DNA from: Coprinellus micaceus
Taxonomy: Eukaryota; Basidiomycota; Agaricomycetes; Agaricales; Psathyrellaceae
Length of the DNA: 64,000 nucleotides
Assembly (NCBI GenBank): GCA_951394405.1
Contig: OX596345.1
Location: 868,001 to 932,000, forward strand
Direction of reading: 5' to 3'
Of this stretch, positions 33,647 through 44,695 are shown in pieces. The notes beneath the pieces were generated by a model. The model did no database searches and was not told the DNA's origin. It was given only the letters and a program-made list of their open reading frames with translations. The translations under genes were made by a program, and so were the position numbers. The first letter of the stretch is position 1. Every line of letters begins with the position of its first letter.

Positions 33647-36600
33647 GGTAGGTCTTGACAATGAAGGGGACGTCTCGAGAGTCGAGTCGGGGCCCTCCGC
33701 CACCATCTCAGACATGGGGTTAGGGTTACGACGTAATCAGCTTGGACTCGGATTTGGGCAGCGAGTTGGGTTGCCACACTACTCTCTCGCCACCGCAGTA
33801 CGTGGAACTGGGCCTTCAAACATTGAGCACATGTTCTTCGACTCTGGACACACGCATTCAACGCTATAAGGCGGCTCTTGAACTCCCGGAAGGCCCTGAA
33901 TCGGAACTCTGTTTGCACAGCTTGCTCGGCGACACACCACTCGGTTCTTTGACAGGGGCGACCGATCTGGTTTCCTGGCCACATTGCCTTCTTTATCCAT
34001 CTTGGAGTACTGTAATGTTAACGCCCTAAGCGGATCTATGAGACTCGCCTCTGGTTGATATGGGCGCTGAAATATCCCGGGGCTTCCATGTTGTAACTTG
34101 GAACGTTCGCATTTGCTGGGCTATCCAAGACCATGCTGCCTGTAACGAGCTGCAAAACGCCTCCCACCCTGCTGCCATTGAAATATTGATACCTTGCGGC
34201 TTCTTTCCGCACCACACCAGGATGCTCTGACGGAAACCGCGTATGTTTTGGCCGACTAAAACGGCAAGGGGCAAAGCCCAGATTCCTGCGGAAGAGACCT
34301 TGTCGAGATTCATCGTCATCTGTACTTTTATGGACCGCCTCATTCAATTTGGTCTTTCTAGTGGGTTCTATACTGTTGATTAATTCATGTTCTGGCGGCT
34401 AGAGTGCTATCTATCAGAGAGTCAAGCACGAGAACCTCAAGGCCTCCCGTACTGTTTTCATAACTGCCCCCTACCCATTCGCAACGTCGTCACCTTTCGA
34501 ACGACCACCTCATCCACACGCACCCTGTCTCAATGACGAGGTCTTCCCTGGACACGGGTACGGTGATAAGGGATCTGAGCACCCACAGCCTCGTCCTCCT
34601 TGCCCCACGCGTGAAACGAGGCTACGTGGCACTTTTCGCGGACATGAGCAATGTTGAGAACGTGTCCGGAAAATACGCCCAGACTTACAGCTCTGCCACG
34701 GACCCATCCCGCCGAACAACCTTTAGGGTGCCTCACGACTGACTCAAGAGCCCCGCGGTTCTCTCGCTGCCCGCTTACGAGCCCCCTGACGTTTCGCACG
34801 GTACTGCCCTTGAAGCTTCAACGGTTCAAATCTTCTCTAGTGACGCCCAGGCGAATTCTCCGCTCATAAGAAACGTGTATACGTGAGTGCAGGCATACCT
34901 TTGTTACTGGTCCAGATCTTTGGGAAGAATTAGGCAGGTCGTTAGGGTCGTCGCAGGGTCTCCCGGCCTCGATCAAGATATCCGGCCCATCCCCCTCGCA
35001 AATAAAATACGAATACCTGGCACTTGGCGCTCCCCTAAGGGCAGCAAGCTCGGTCTTTAGAGCGCGGAGGTACATTTGCTGCCTCATGGAGTGGAGAAAA
35101 AGAAAACTGCGTGTGCTCTCCCTTTCAGTTCTCCCTGAAACCCAAGGTCCTGTATTCCTTTCCGAATCAACCACATGGCGGCTCTCAACCCAATTTTTAC
35201 ACCGCCGAGGGCAACGTAAACGGGAGATCCACCACCACACGACATACACGACGTGCACCACTTCGCTTTCCCTGACCCGGTCGATGGTCGCAGACTTCCC
35301 ATTTTTGACAGACCATACTACGCTAAACGCCACGGCTCATCTCCGTCACTAGATGGAACTGTGAGGCCGCCCCAAAACGTACTGGTTTGCCAGCTCAACT
35401 CTGAATCGGTCTGGCTCTCCGAGTTGACCTATGAATATGACTGGGAGACCTCATGGCTATATTGGGCCGGCTATCTTATCCAGTAAGGTTATCTCGTCAC
35501 CTTCTCGCGATGTTAGCCTCGTTTCACGGGGTTTGCCTGGGCCATTTAGGTAGCTCGAGCGAGCCACAAGCCACATGCGTATAGCACGCAATCGTCCCTA
35601 GTAGTGTAACGGTTGTAATTATGAAGGATACGCCAAAATCGAAGCTGTGCTTACCCGGTCGTGTTACTATCCTGGAGGCCGTATGACCCACGGCCCTCTG
35701 CCCACGAGGAAGTGAGAAAGGTCCCCGTCGTTCCAGCGAGTCGGGAAATGGAAGGGGAACCAAAACCCTGAGGCTAATGTACCATGGACCGTCGCCGTGC
35801 TGACTTCTAGAGCCCTCGAAATCAGACGCGCAGAGGTTACATTAAGGATGTTCGATGAAACGGGGTTGTAATGTCTGGTGCATGCGCTAGGGACTCACTT
35901 TCCTGCGGCCTGGATCTCGACCTATCATTATCTCTAGACTCGCTTTCTCGATCGAGGTGGCTGATCGGTGTGAGCCATTGCAAGGGACATCAGCTTGACA
36001 ACAGCATTGCTCGAGAGGAAACTTCCGGCGTGCCAGTTTCTGGGAAGTTAGTCACGGCTTATAAGCATATTTGACCCTACAGTACGTGACCGAGGTTTGA
36101 ACAGTCTTTTTAGGAAGGGGATTTGATTTGAAATTTTAGAACCCCGGGAAAGTGACCGCTTGCCAACCGCTTACTGCCGTGACGATGGGGTAATAGAGGC
36201 CTAATGGACCCCCTCAAAATTCCAATGGCCGCGGAGCCTCCTCGTCAGAAGTATCCTAGAACTTTGAGGGTCGTAAATTACGATCATATGGAAATTCGAG
36301 CCCCAGGCGATGAAACGCTATGTATATGGGAGGCTAAGGGAAGGCACCGAAGTTGAACTTTCGAACATCAGTGGGGTTTCCCGGTGGCCGTCGTACGGCA
36401 TGCGAACGTTGTGTAGTACTGGTCGCCGGTACCCGTTAAAGTAACTACCCACCAGCTAAGTTCCAGCAACCCTACATCGCGTTGCGGCGAATCGATCGTC
36501 GAGTTCTTGGAGCGAGGCCTGAGGGTCGCGAAGGAGAGTAACTCAATGGCGATGAAGCCCTTCTAGAATTTGTAATTCACCCAACTCATGGGGGTTTGAC

Positions 36601-36907
36601 TCAAGCCTTGGGAAAATCAACATTCATCCCCGATCCAACCTGGGGCTCGGGCATACCCTGCCCTAACCAGATCGCTTCTTTGAGGTCGTCGACTGGCGGT
36701 GCAGGAGCCTCCAATATGCATAAGATAACACCCTCTGGGGCTGATGCGGATTAATCAAATCGAACTATGGCTACAGTATAATCTATATGTGTTGGTCCAT
36801 GCAAGGGATACACTAATTTATCAGGTCAACATCGCGAGACAAGGCTAAGGACGTCAGAGCCAGAAGTGACAGGACGCATCATCAGGCGCATCACATCACA
36901 AGTCGCA
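33647..36907. other. Gene-free stretch of about 3.3 kb
   Basis: This lies between the FYV10 start and the SNT1 stop. Frames at 33742-34029 (+), 34036-34347 (-) and 34530-35333 (-) are open but unrecognised. The minus-strand piece at about 34899-35090 looks most exon-like and is listed separately. A telomere-type GGGGTTAGGGTTA motif is at 33716-33728. From 35360 to 36800 I see nothing. Confidence 0.45.
34899..35090 (-). pseudogene. Exon-like fragment of unknown gene, possibly decayed
   Basis: An ATG near 35088 opens a frame reading MRQQMYLRALKTELAALRG, then a segment with SYFICEGDGPDILIEAG. It ends at a good donor (VTK followed by GTATGC). No downstream exon could be joined convincingly, and no family was recognised. 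It could be a small gene with an unusual structure, a relic, or chance. Confidence 0.2.
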
Positions 36908-39900
36908 TCACATTGTGGCGGCGGGCGGGTAACAGGGCTGGTGGTTCTCTCCAAGTGGTGCCCCTGCAGCTCCAGGCGGATTCGTTGCTCCAGGCGGACC
37001 CATAACAGAAAAAGGCGTGGCGTCTCCAGATGGTGTCCCATTGGCCGGTTGTTGTTGAACAAGGTTCGGAGTACCAGGGTGAGAAGGCAATTGGATTGCC
37101 GATGCGGGAGGATAGTGGGGGTACATGGCGGCAAAAGGGATCGGTGACGCATACGAATAACCATACGCAGGTGCGCTCAGCAAAGGATGTGCTGAATATG
37201 GGGAATGAAATGCTGAGACAGGTGAGCCCTGCCCTGGAGTAGCACTTGAACTGCTGGGTGGAGGGGCAACCCCAGCGGCGTCTGTCCCTGTCTGCGTCGG
37301 CTGGGGCTTAAAAGGGATTGCCATTGGATAGTCGGGGCGCGACGGTTGTGAAGCGGACGCCGGGTATGGTGCAAAGTGAGTAGGGTAGACAGGCATCCGA
37401 ATGTCCTGACGAGGAGTCAAAGAACCCATGGGTGGGGGCGAGGGTATGACCATCGCGCTGGCCAAGGTGGCTTTGGTTGCATTTAGCCGGTCCTGCCATG
37501 CCTCGTTCAGCTTATACTTGGATTCATTCGTGTAGTACCACTTCTCCAAGCCATGAGGTGCCTGTAAAAGGGGATCAGCATGGTGTTTCAATAGTTCCGT
37601 GACAGCTAGGGGGCGAACAGGCACTCACCTTGCCTGGCATCGCTATTGCGACCCTCTGAAAATCCAACCCGTGTCGCACCAGTAGATCAATGAACAGATC
37701 TAACCCCAATTCAAGGTGAGGAGCCCAAGAAAAGCAAGTGGTGGGTGGACGGTGGAAAATAGCCAGGCATGCAGGAGAAATACGAATGAGGACAGAAAGG
37801 CGGGAACGGACGAACGAATACAGACAGCGCACGGGTAGTAAGGAGGTTCCAAGCGATGAGGTGCGACCAGGAAGGACGTCGTGTCCGTGATATAAGCGGA
37901 TGTGCGGGGGTCAACGAAGTTCAAAAGAGTGTGTGGGCAACCGAAAAAAGGGGGAAAATGTGAGCACTGCATATCCTTAGATAAAGAGAGCAAAGTCACA
38001 TCCACCGACTTTTTTCAGCTTCCGAAAGGTCGAGGGTGTTGGGTGTCGTTTCTTCCGTCGCTGCCACCTCCTTCCCCTTCTTTGCCCTCCCCCTACTCTT
38101 ACCCTTCCCCTTACCCTTCTCGTCACTGGCGCTCGTGCCGGAACTCACACTCCTCTTCGCTTCCAGCGCGCTCAGAATCTTCGTCGTCTTCGACAGAACG
38201 GTACTGGGTTCAGGACCTCGGTCCCCATCCGGAGTGGGGAGCTCGCTCTCTGGAGGAGGACTGGGCGGCTCATCGTGAATGATGGCGACGGATTTGACTT
38301 GCTTCCGCACACGCTTCATTTTCTTCGTAGGTCTGGCATCCAAATCCTGTGTTTACCGTCATCGTAAGTCTTCTGCTCCACGCAGAGCGGAAGGTGCTTG
38401 AGAAGGAATTCCGCAGGGATAACTCACTGGGGTGTCATCGTCCTCCATTTTCGTAAGACTAGAAGACCCAGACTGGGATGAGGCGACCTGTACGACTGGA
38501 GGAGGGTGCATTGGGGCAGCAGGAATTGCGATGACCGACAATGACGGCGTAGGGACGGGGGAGGGGAGAACCGCGTATCCACTAAGGGTTGCAGGGATAC
38601 CGAACATTGGTGTTGAAGCCATCGAAACGCTCGCCGAAGCCAGAGGCGACGGGCCGGGACCAAACATCGACACCGGCGCGGAAGACGCCGAATTAGACGC
38701 CGAAAGTGAAACAGGCGCCGACACCGAGAACGATCCCGACGTAGGAGCAGCAGCCTGCTTCCCCCCTCTCCCCCTTCTACTCCTCGTCGATTCCGGTTCA
38801 GGCGTTGACGGGGTTGTGGCAGCGGCAGCTTCAGCTGCGAGTTGCGCTTGTGCTGCTGCCTGTGCCTGCAGCCTTGCGCTCCTTGGCTCCGGCTGAGGGG
38901 TCGCAGTCGCACTATTCCCCGCACCCGATGCCGTTACCTTCGGTCTCCCTCCAATCCCCTTGCGACTCTTCGCTACTCGAGTCGGAACGACGAACCCAGT
39001 CGGTAACTTGCCCACCTCCGCATCGTGCTGTGCAATATCTGTGAGGAGTGCATTACCCTTCTTCTTCCTCCCGCCCCCGCGCCTCTTCTTCTTCGGCCCC
39101 AGCTGCGACACGACCTTCCGGAAATCGATCTGCCGCTTCTTGTGCAGGTAGTAGTAGTCGACACATTGACTGGCTGTCTTGTCTGGGATGAAATGCGCAA
39201 TCATGCCGAACTGTTTAGGGTACTGAGCGAACTTGTCAATGAATATCCGTTTCTCCTCGTCTGTCCAATCGTCGATGCCCGTCCTGACCGCGTAATACTC
39301 GTCCGGCTGCTCCACCAAGTGATTCGTGTCATCGAACAACAAATCCACCTGCCCCTTCGTCACCGAAATCATATCCGGGATCGTCGCAGCGTTCTTCATC
39401 GACAAATAGTTAGGGTCCATTGCGTCATTACTCTCCAAACTCGCAATGATCTGCTCCATCTCCAAATCCGAGCGAACGGCATCGGCAAGTGCACCTCTAT
39501 GCCTCGTCGTACGACCAGCGACGTATAGGGACGCTTCGTGCTCCGTCGTATGCACCTTGGACTTTTGATGCTCGCTGAGTGCAGCACAGTGGGCACGCCA
39601 CTTCTCGTGCAGCGCCAGATACTCCTTGCTCAGTCGCTCGACCTTGGACGTGACCTTGGCCTGCCGTTCATCAAAGTGCTCAACGAGAGAGGGTCGCACG
39701 GCTTCAAATCGTTCGATACGCGACTCGTGCCTGCGGCCCCCAAGCACCTCTTCGATCAAGTTGGCAGGGGTCGAGTTCAAAACCTCAGGAGTAGACCGAG
39801 GAAGAACGTTCATCGCAGCAATCGCTTGATTGGCCATAAGAGGACCTCCGACTATTTCATCACGCGTTTGGCGATCTGAAATCAACCGAAGCTTGACGAC

Positions 39901-41344
39901 AGCGCGAAGAGCGTCGGCAAAGGTGGCCGCAGAAGGCAGAAGTGGTGGCTCAGTCGTTGGTCGCGCGTCCAGTGGAAAAAGGGGTTTCAGTTCGAGCAGC
40001 ACCTTGCTGGTGTCTTCCCATGGGGGAGGAGGCGTTGGCGATTTCGGCGGAGTGGGCGGAGGAGGCTCAGGGACTTCAGGGACCGCGGGTGTTTCAGGAG
40101 CCGCAGCGGGAGCAGGGGCAGGGGCGTCTACTTTGGGCGAGGGTGGAATCTCTTCAGGGGCCATGTCAACGTCTGGCTCTGGCTCTGGCTCTGGCACTAC
40201 TGTTCGTTCTGTCAACATTGGCGACGGCATTTGCTGGGTATCGCACGAACCATTTGAGCGCTTTTCTGATTTGGGCGGGGTGGGTAACCTCACGACCTCC
40301 TTCTTCTGTGCAACGTCCACCTCCATGGGTGTTGGCTTCTTCTCCGATTCCGCACGCGCAGGCGACTTCCCGTTCGTAGCAAGATCGGCAGGCGGTATTC
40401 GCGGAGACCCAGTCTCAGGCTTTACAGGAAGCGAAGCAGACAGCCCAGGTATCCCAGCAGACGGAGATCTGTGGTGCCCATAGAGGTTCACAGCGCCAGA
40501 CGAAGCGGCCGAGCCAGGGCGGGCTGCAGAGTCGGACGGTTGCCGGCTATGATGCGCAGAGGACGCAATGGACGATTTAGAAGACTTTCTCGAGAGTTCA
40601 TGCTGTTTCGGGCGCATCGGCGAAGTGTTGTGTCGCCGCTCAGGCGAGCGGGATCGAGCTGGATTCGGAAGCGGCTCATAATGACGACTCGGCCCAGCAG
40701 GAAAAACGTCCCTTCGATACAGGCCGGCTTCTGGGTGGTACTGGCGGTACGAGTCGTGCACTGGGGGCTGCGGCGGAGGTCGATGAGGTCTAGAAAACCC
40801 CTTTCAGCCACGTAGCTTAAATGGATTGGATGGATGACGCACCCCTGCTTCTGTTTCCAGTTCTCGGACGGCTCGAACATGGGGGTCGCAAGCGTGGCGA
40901 TATCTCGGCCGCGACCCAACGCCGTGGGTGACTGGGGCAAGACGGGTTTACGCTCTGGCCATCCAACCCTCGCCGAGGCCCAGTAATTTTGCCTCCCGTC
41001 GCCCCAGTGCTCGGCGCCCGGCGCTGCGTACCGATCGGGACTTGGAGATCGAGGGTAGAGATTGTTCGAGGGATATTCAGGGGGATATGCGGGAGCTCGG
41101 TATGGACCTGGATACTCGTCGCGGTAGCCTGCCACAGGGCCTGGTACATATCGGTCGTAGGGACGAGCTGCGTTGGGTGGTGGGGGTCCTACCGGCGGTG
41201 GCGGACGCTGGGGGATGTTAAAACATTTTCCAGGCATACAGGGTGTATACTAACATCGTATAGCCCTGAATTGGGTGGTCTTCCGGGTCCATAGCGAGGA
41301 AATGGCGAAGGTAAATGTGGGGCGTTGTAGCCGCCAGAGGCCAT
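36908..41344 (-). CDS. SNT1: SANT-domain corepressor subunit, Snt1/NCoR-like, about 1,292 residues
   Basis: Six exons read complement(36908..37561, 37629..37699, 38010..38346, 38428..40789, 40843..41207, 41255..41344). The N-terminal 300 residues are Pro/Tyr/Ser-rich (PDRYVPGP-like repeats). A conserved helical block around 450-620 (MANQAIAAMNVLP, YLALHEKWRAHCAAL) precedes SANT1 at about 658-702 (WTDEEKRIFIDKFAQYPKQF, ASQCVDYYYLHKKR). A second SANT is near 1044-1075 (SEAEKNLFIDLLVRHGLDF, VAIAMPGK). The C-terminus is a Pro/Ala/Ser tail. Snt1 scaffolds the Set3 histone-deacetylase complex. The donor joining SANT2 (GTCGGT, 38009) is non-consensus, so the last three exons are less certain than the SANT1 part. 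Confidence 0.85.
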
Positions 41345-41756
41345 GGAGGCGGTGCTCAGGGACCGCGTGGGCCAGCAATTACAGCTTCCCAAGGGCGAAG
41401 GCGAGAAAGGGAACCAGAAAGAGATACTGCGAGGGTTTCAAAGCTTCTCGGAGAGCTTCGAGGGAGAAATAATGGGAGAAGGAGAGAGTCCACAGGAATG
41501 AAGTTCGCTAGGCCGCATTGTTTGGCGTGGCTACGATTTATGGTAACTTGTTCCCTGGACCACATGACGTTTGGACTTAGTGAAAATTCCGCATTTGCTC
41601 GCAGGGTGTGCCACTTCCCATTCCACAGGCATTCAGATAGGTGGGGACCAGACTCGGAAACCTCGAAAGAAGTGCAGGAGAAGGTAGGGATGGGGGCTCA
41701 TTCAGCGGATGGTCCCAAAACTAGATGCATGCAAGTAATATACACTGTCGTCCATA
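41345..41756. other. Intergenic region between SNT1 start and PIG-S stop
   Basis: These 412 bases hold the SNT1 promoter and the PIG-S 3' UTR. Both genes read leftward. Nothing else was seen. Confidence 0.5.
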
Positions 41757-43473
41757 TTACTGCTGCGTCAGAGTCCGCTGCCTCCTCCACGCCAAAAACT
41801 CTCTTAGGGCGGCCACGAACAGGGGAATGACCGCGCTCGCAAACAGTGGCGCGTACACAGCGTACTTGTGCTCCGCGGGGAAGTAAAGCAATGCGAGCAT
41901 CCCCGGGTTGAAAAACGCCCTCGAGGCAAGGTTGAAGGCTTCCGCTGAGAAAGTGAAAGCTTGTGACAGCGAAGTCGAGGTCGCAGAATACATCTGTCCT
42001 TTGTCTTCAGTAAAGGCGAAACAACAAAGGGCCGGAGGGAAACTGACCTTCTCCAAAGCGTCCAAAGACCCTTCAATGTCGTCTCTCACGTCCGCGTGCA
42101 CAGGCATATTCTCAATCGAATTCGCCAGCTTGATGAAACTCCTCAACGTATCTTGCGTCTCCTTCGCAGTCTCTAGCACCCGCCTCCTCGTCAGCGCATC
42201 GAGCTGCCACTGGGAGATCGGCGATGTGTCCTCGGACGTGATTCCGGGCGGAAGTTCCGGGATTCCAAGGAGCGTGAGCAGCTGGGTTGAGAAAGTAGTG
42301 AACGTGCGCTGGAGAGCGCGGTCGGAGAGGTGCGCGAATGTTGCGGGGTGAGGGGTGTTATGGATAGAGATACCGCCCCATTGGGGGAGGAGGAATGCAC
42401 TGGATTTGGAGGTGATGATTCCGAGGGGAGTATGGGAGTTAGAGGGGATGAAGAGGAGGAAGTGTAGCACAGGGTCGTTCGAGGCACTTGATGCTGTGAC
42501 GGCCCAGTCAGAGTTCGACCAGGTACGATGGAGTCGAGGTCACGCACATAGTGTCCACTCGGCCGAGTTCACAAATACTGTAAGGTCTTCATATGAGAGA
42601 CCGTATGCACCGTCCTCGGTTGGTTGTACTTCGAAAGCTAATGGGGCGTAGTACTGCACTTGACTCTCGATTGTAAAGTTGTGCAAGGGCTTCAACAGGT
42701 CGAGGACAGGCTGTATGTGCTCTGCACACCGTTACTGTGTGCACATTACACCTCCAAAACTGGACTCACCTTGAATCCCTCTTTGCACGTTCCATGCCAT
42801 GACGGCATTCCCAGCACTTGCGTCCTCGTTCAAGAGGCTGAACGCCAGGCGATATCGCGACGCGAACTGGACCACTCGGTTCTGCTTGTCCCTCTCATCG
42901 TTCGGCGCTACCAACGCTGTCAATGTCTCGATGAATTCGTCAACTGAAAGTATATTGGTTCATCTCCAAGCGCAAGTCGAGAACTTGGGGACATACGATG
43001 CGATTCGTCGAGAGAGTATATAAGTTGGCGGCCTCGTAGCGATCCTCTTGGCCCTGTCGTCTTGACCACATAGGCATCCCTCGCCTCGTCTGGTTGTCAT
43101 TGAGAACCTTCCATCGCCGGGAAAACCAGAACCACGCACCACCACACTGCCCACCAGTGATCGTCACCTTCAGCCCCTTCCACCTCGCCGGCACCTTCCA
43201 CGTTACACCCGCCTGCACTCGCGACACCAGGCCATCACTTGCACCTTCAACGCACACCCGAACGGGTATCGAAACGGATTTGGAGACTTGGTTTGACACG
43301 CGGGCGTCGGGGAGAGGTAAGCGCTCGATGCTGGTTGTATGCCACCAGAGAGGGATGGCGAGGATGATGACAGTCCAGAATGCCGCGACTATGGCTCTTC
43401 GTACGCCATCCTTTTGGAAGAAGAGGTCTGCCGGATTCCGAAGACCTGGGGGTATCGTGTTGTTGGTGTCCAT
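41757..43473 (-). CDS. GPI17: GPI transamidase component PIG-S, 485 residues
   Basis: Six exons read complement(41757..41993, 42048..42493, 42548..42721, 42770..42943, 42997..43089, 43140..43473), with all phases closing. PIG-S is part of the ER complex that attaches preformed GPI anchors to proteins. An N-terminal span at about 26-44 (AIVAAFWTVIILAIPLWW) is followed by TTSIERLPLPDA, as in PIG-S. The lumenal region includes SRYRLAFSLLNEDAS, VQPVLDLLKPLHNFTIESQVQ, VFVNSAEW and VLHFLLFIPS. The C-terminal span (YAVYAPLFASAVIPLFVAAL) follows AFFNPGMLALLYFP. The intron at 43090-43139 is needed to join the frames and recovers a sensible DEARDAYVV stretch. Length matches the family. Confidence 0.93.
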
Positions 43474-43913
43474 TTGAAAGTGCCTCGTCGTCGCGCACTT
43501 GATGAACGCCGTCATCGGCCCACCGTGGGATGTGTGCGGCGATTGCCCCGCCCAACGTAGATGCGCACTCTCCTCAGGTAACCCCCACAGCTATGGGCTT
43601 TCACTGTGTAAATAATTGAAACATATCTTTCGGGATGCTGATTCCGGGACCCATCCCCCCAATAAACTTCGTGATAACTAACTCACTTCCAGCTCAGCTC
43701 ATGCCGCAATCACCTTTGCCCCTTCGCTCTGCAACCGTTGTATCCTACACTATTAGTTCGCAGCATATAAAGCTCATGGGCGTTGGGGGAGGGAAAGGGG
43801 GAGGGCATCGTAGTTCTGTCCTAAATCCTGGTTCAGGCGCTGCTTAGATTACAGGCGGATCCAGGTTCCTGAACTAAAGAACTGGTATGATCCATGCATG
43901 CGCTTGCCTGTCC
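43474..43913. other. Intergenic region between PIG-S start and parvulin stop
   Basis: These 440 bases hold the PIG-S promoter and the parvulin 3' UTR. G-rich sequence is near 43785-43805. No gene was seen. Confidence 0.5.
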
Positions 43914-44518
43914 CTATCGCCTCCCTTCGACCATGATGATATGGTATCCAAAGTTCGTCTTGACAAGGCCCGATGTGATGGGTTTGTCGACTGTGGAAGG
44001 CTGGAGCGCAAAGGCAGCTTCCTGGAAAGGTCCGACCATGCTTCCTCGTACCATCCATCCAAGCGATCCACCAGCTACGACAGCTCTCAGTCAAGCCCGG
44101 GTAAAATAGGAAGCAAGAACCCACCCTTCGCCTTGTCCTCAGAATACTCCTGTGCGACCTTGTTAAACGACTGGCCTTCCTAGATGGATACCCCAAGCAA
44201 GGAGGCACCGGAAGCGGTTGGTTCGGAGTTATCAGTACATGCTACGAGACAACCGCCCGAACCTGGATCTTCTGCAAGGCCTCCGATGCCTTCGAGTGCT
44301 TCTCACAGAGGATATGACGGACGTTGACCGCAGTCGCCGCCTTCAAACCACCCTTGCCCTGGAACGATCAAGAGATATGAGCACGCACACAACTCCAAAC
44401 GACACCTACGCACCTTCCCTTTGGAATCCTCCCCATCGTCGTTCGCTGGCTTGCCCTTTCCCTTACTCCCCTTGCTCGTTGAGGCCGACGATGACGAAGA
44501 GGCTTTCTTCGGCGCCAT
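43914..44518 (-). CDS. Parvulin-type peptidyl-prolyl isomerase, Par14/PIN4-like, 138 residues
   Basis: Four exons read complement(43914..44074, 44125..44179, 44263..44358, 44414..44518). The N-terminal 40 residues are Lys/Ser/Gly-rich ([22 protein letters not shown]), as in Par14/EPVH, which binds DNA and pre-ribosomes. The rotamase domain has [54 protein letters not shown] and [15 protein letters not shown]. There is no WW domain, which separates it from Pin1/Ess1. It catalyses prolyl cis-trans isomerisation. It is divergent from RLI1 over 177 bases, which suggests joint expression with ribosome biogenesis. Confidence 0.94.
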
Positions 44519-44695
44519 GACGGTGTCCAGCAGGAAATGATGGTGCCCAGCCTATGAGAGCGCAGAGATTTGAACCGGCCCTTGTGCGGCACCGATTGGG
44601 AAACTGATTAGACAAACTGAAATTTAATCGCTGTGACCTATACCTTTCTCCTCTTACCCTCATCTCCTTTCTTCGTTCTACCGTGGGGTGCAGCC

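Noticed and set aside
39830..40483. Plus-strand open frame of 217 codons rich in Gly and Ser opposite SNT1.
   Set aside because: Antisense shadow of the Pro/Ala-rich SNT1 coding region.
44570..44590. Second B-box-like GGTTCAAATC on the minus strand upstream of the parvulin start.
   Set aside because: T-stem arms do not pair and no D-arm or acceptor stem is present.
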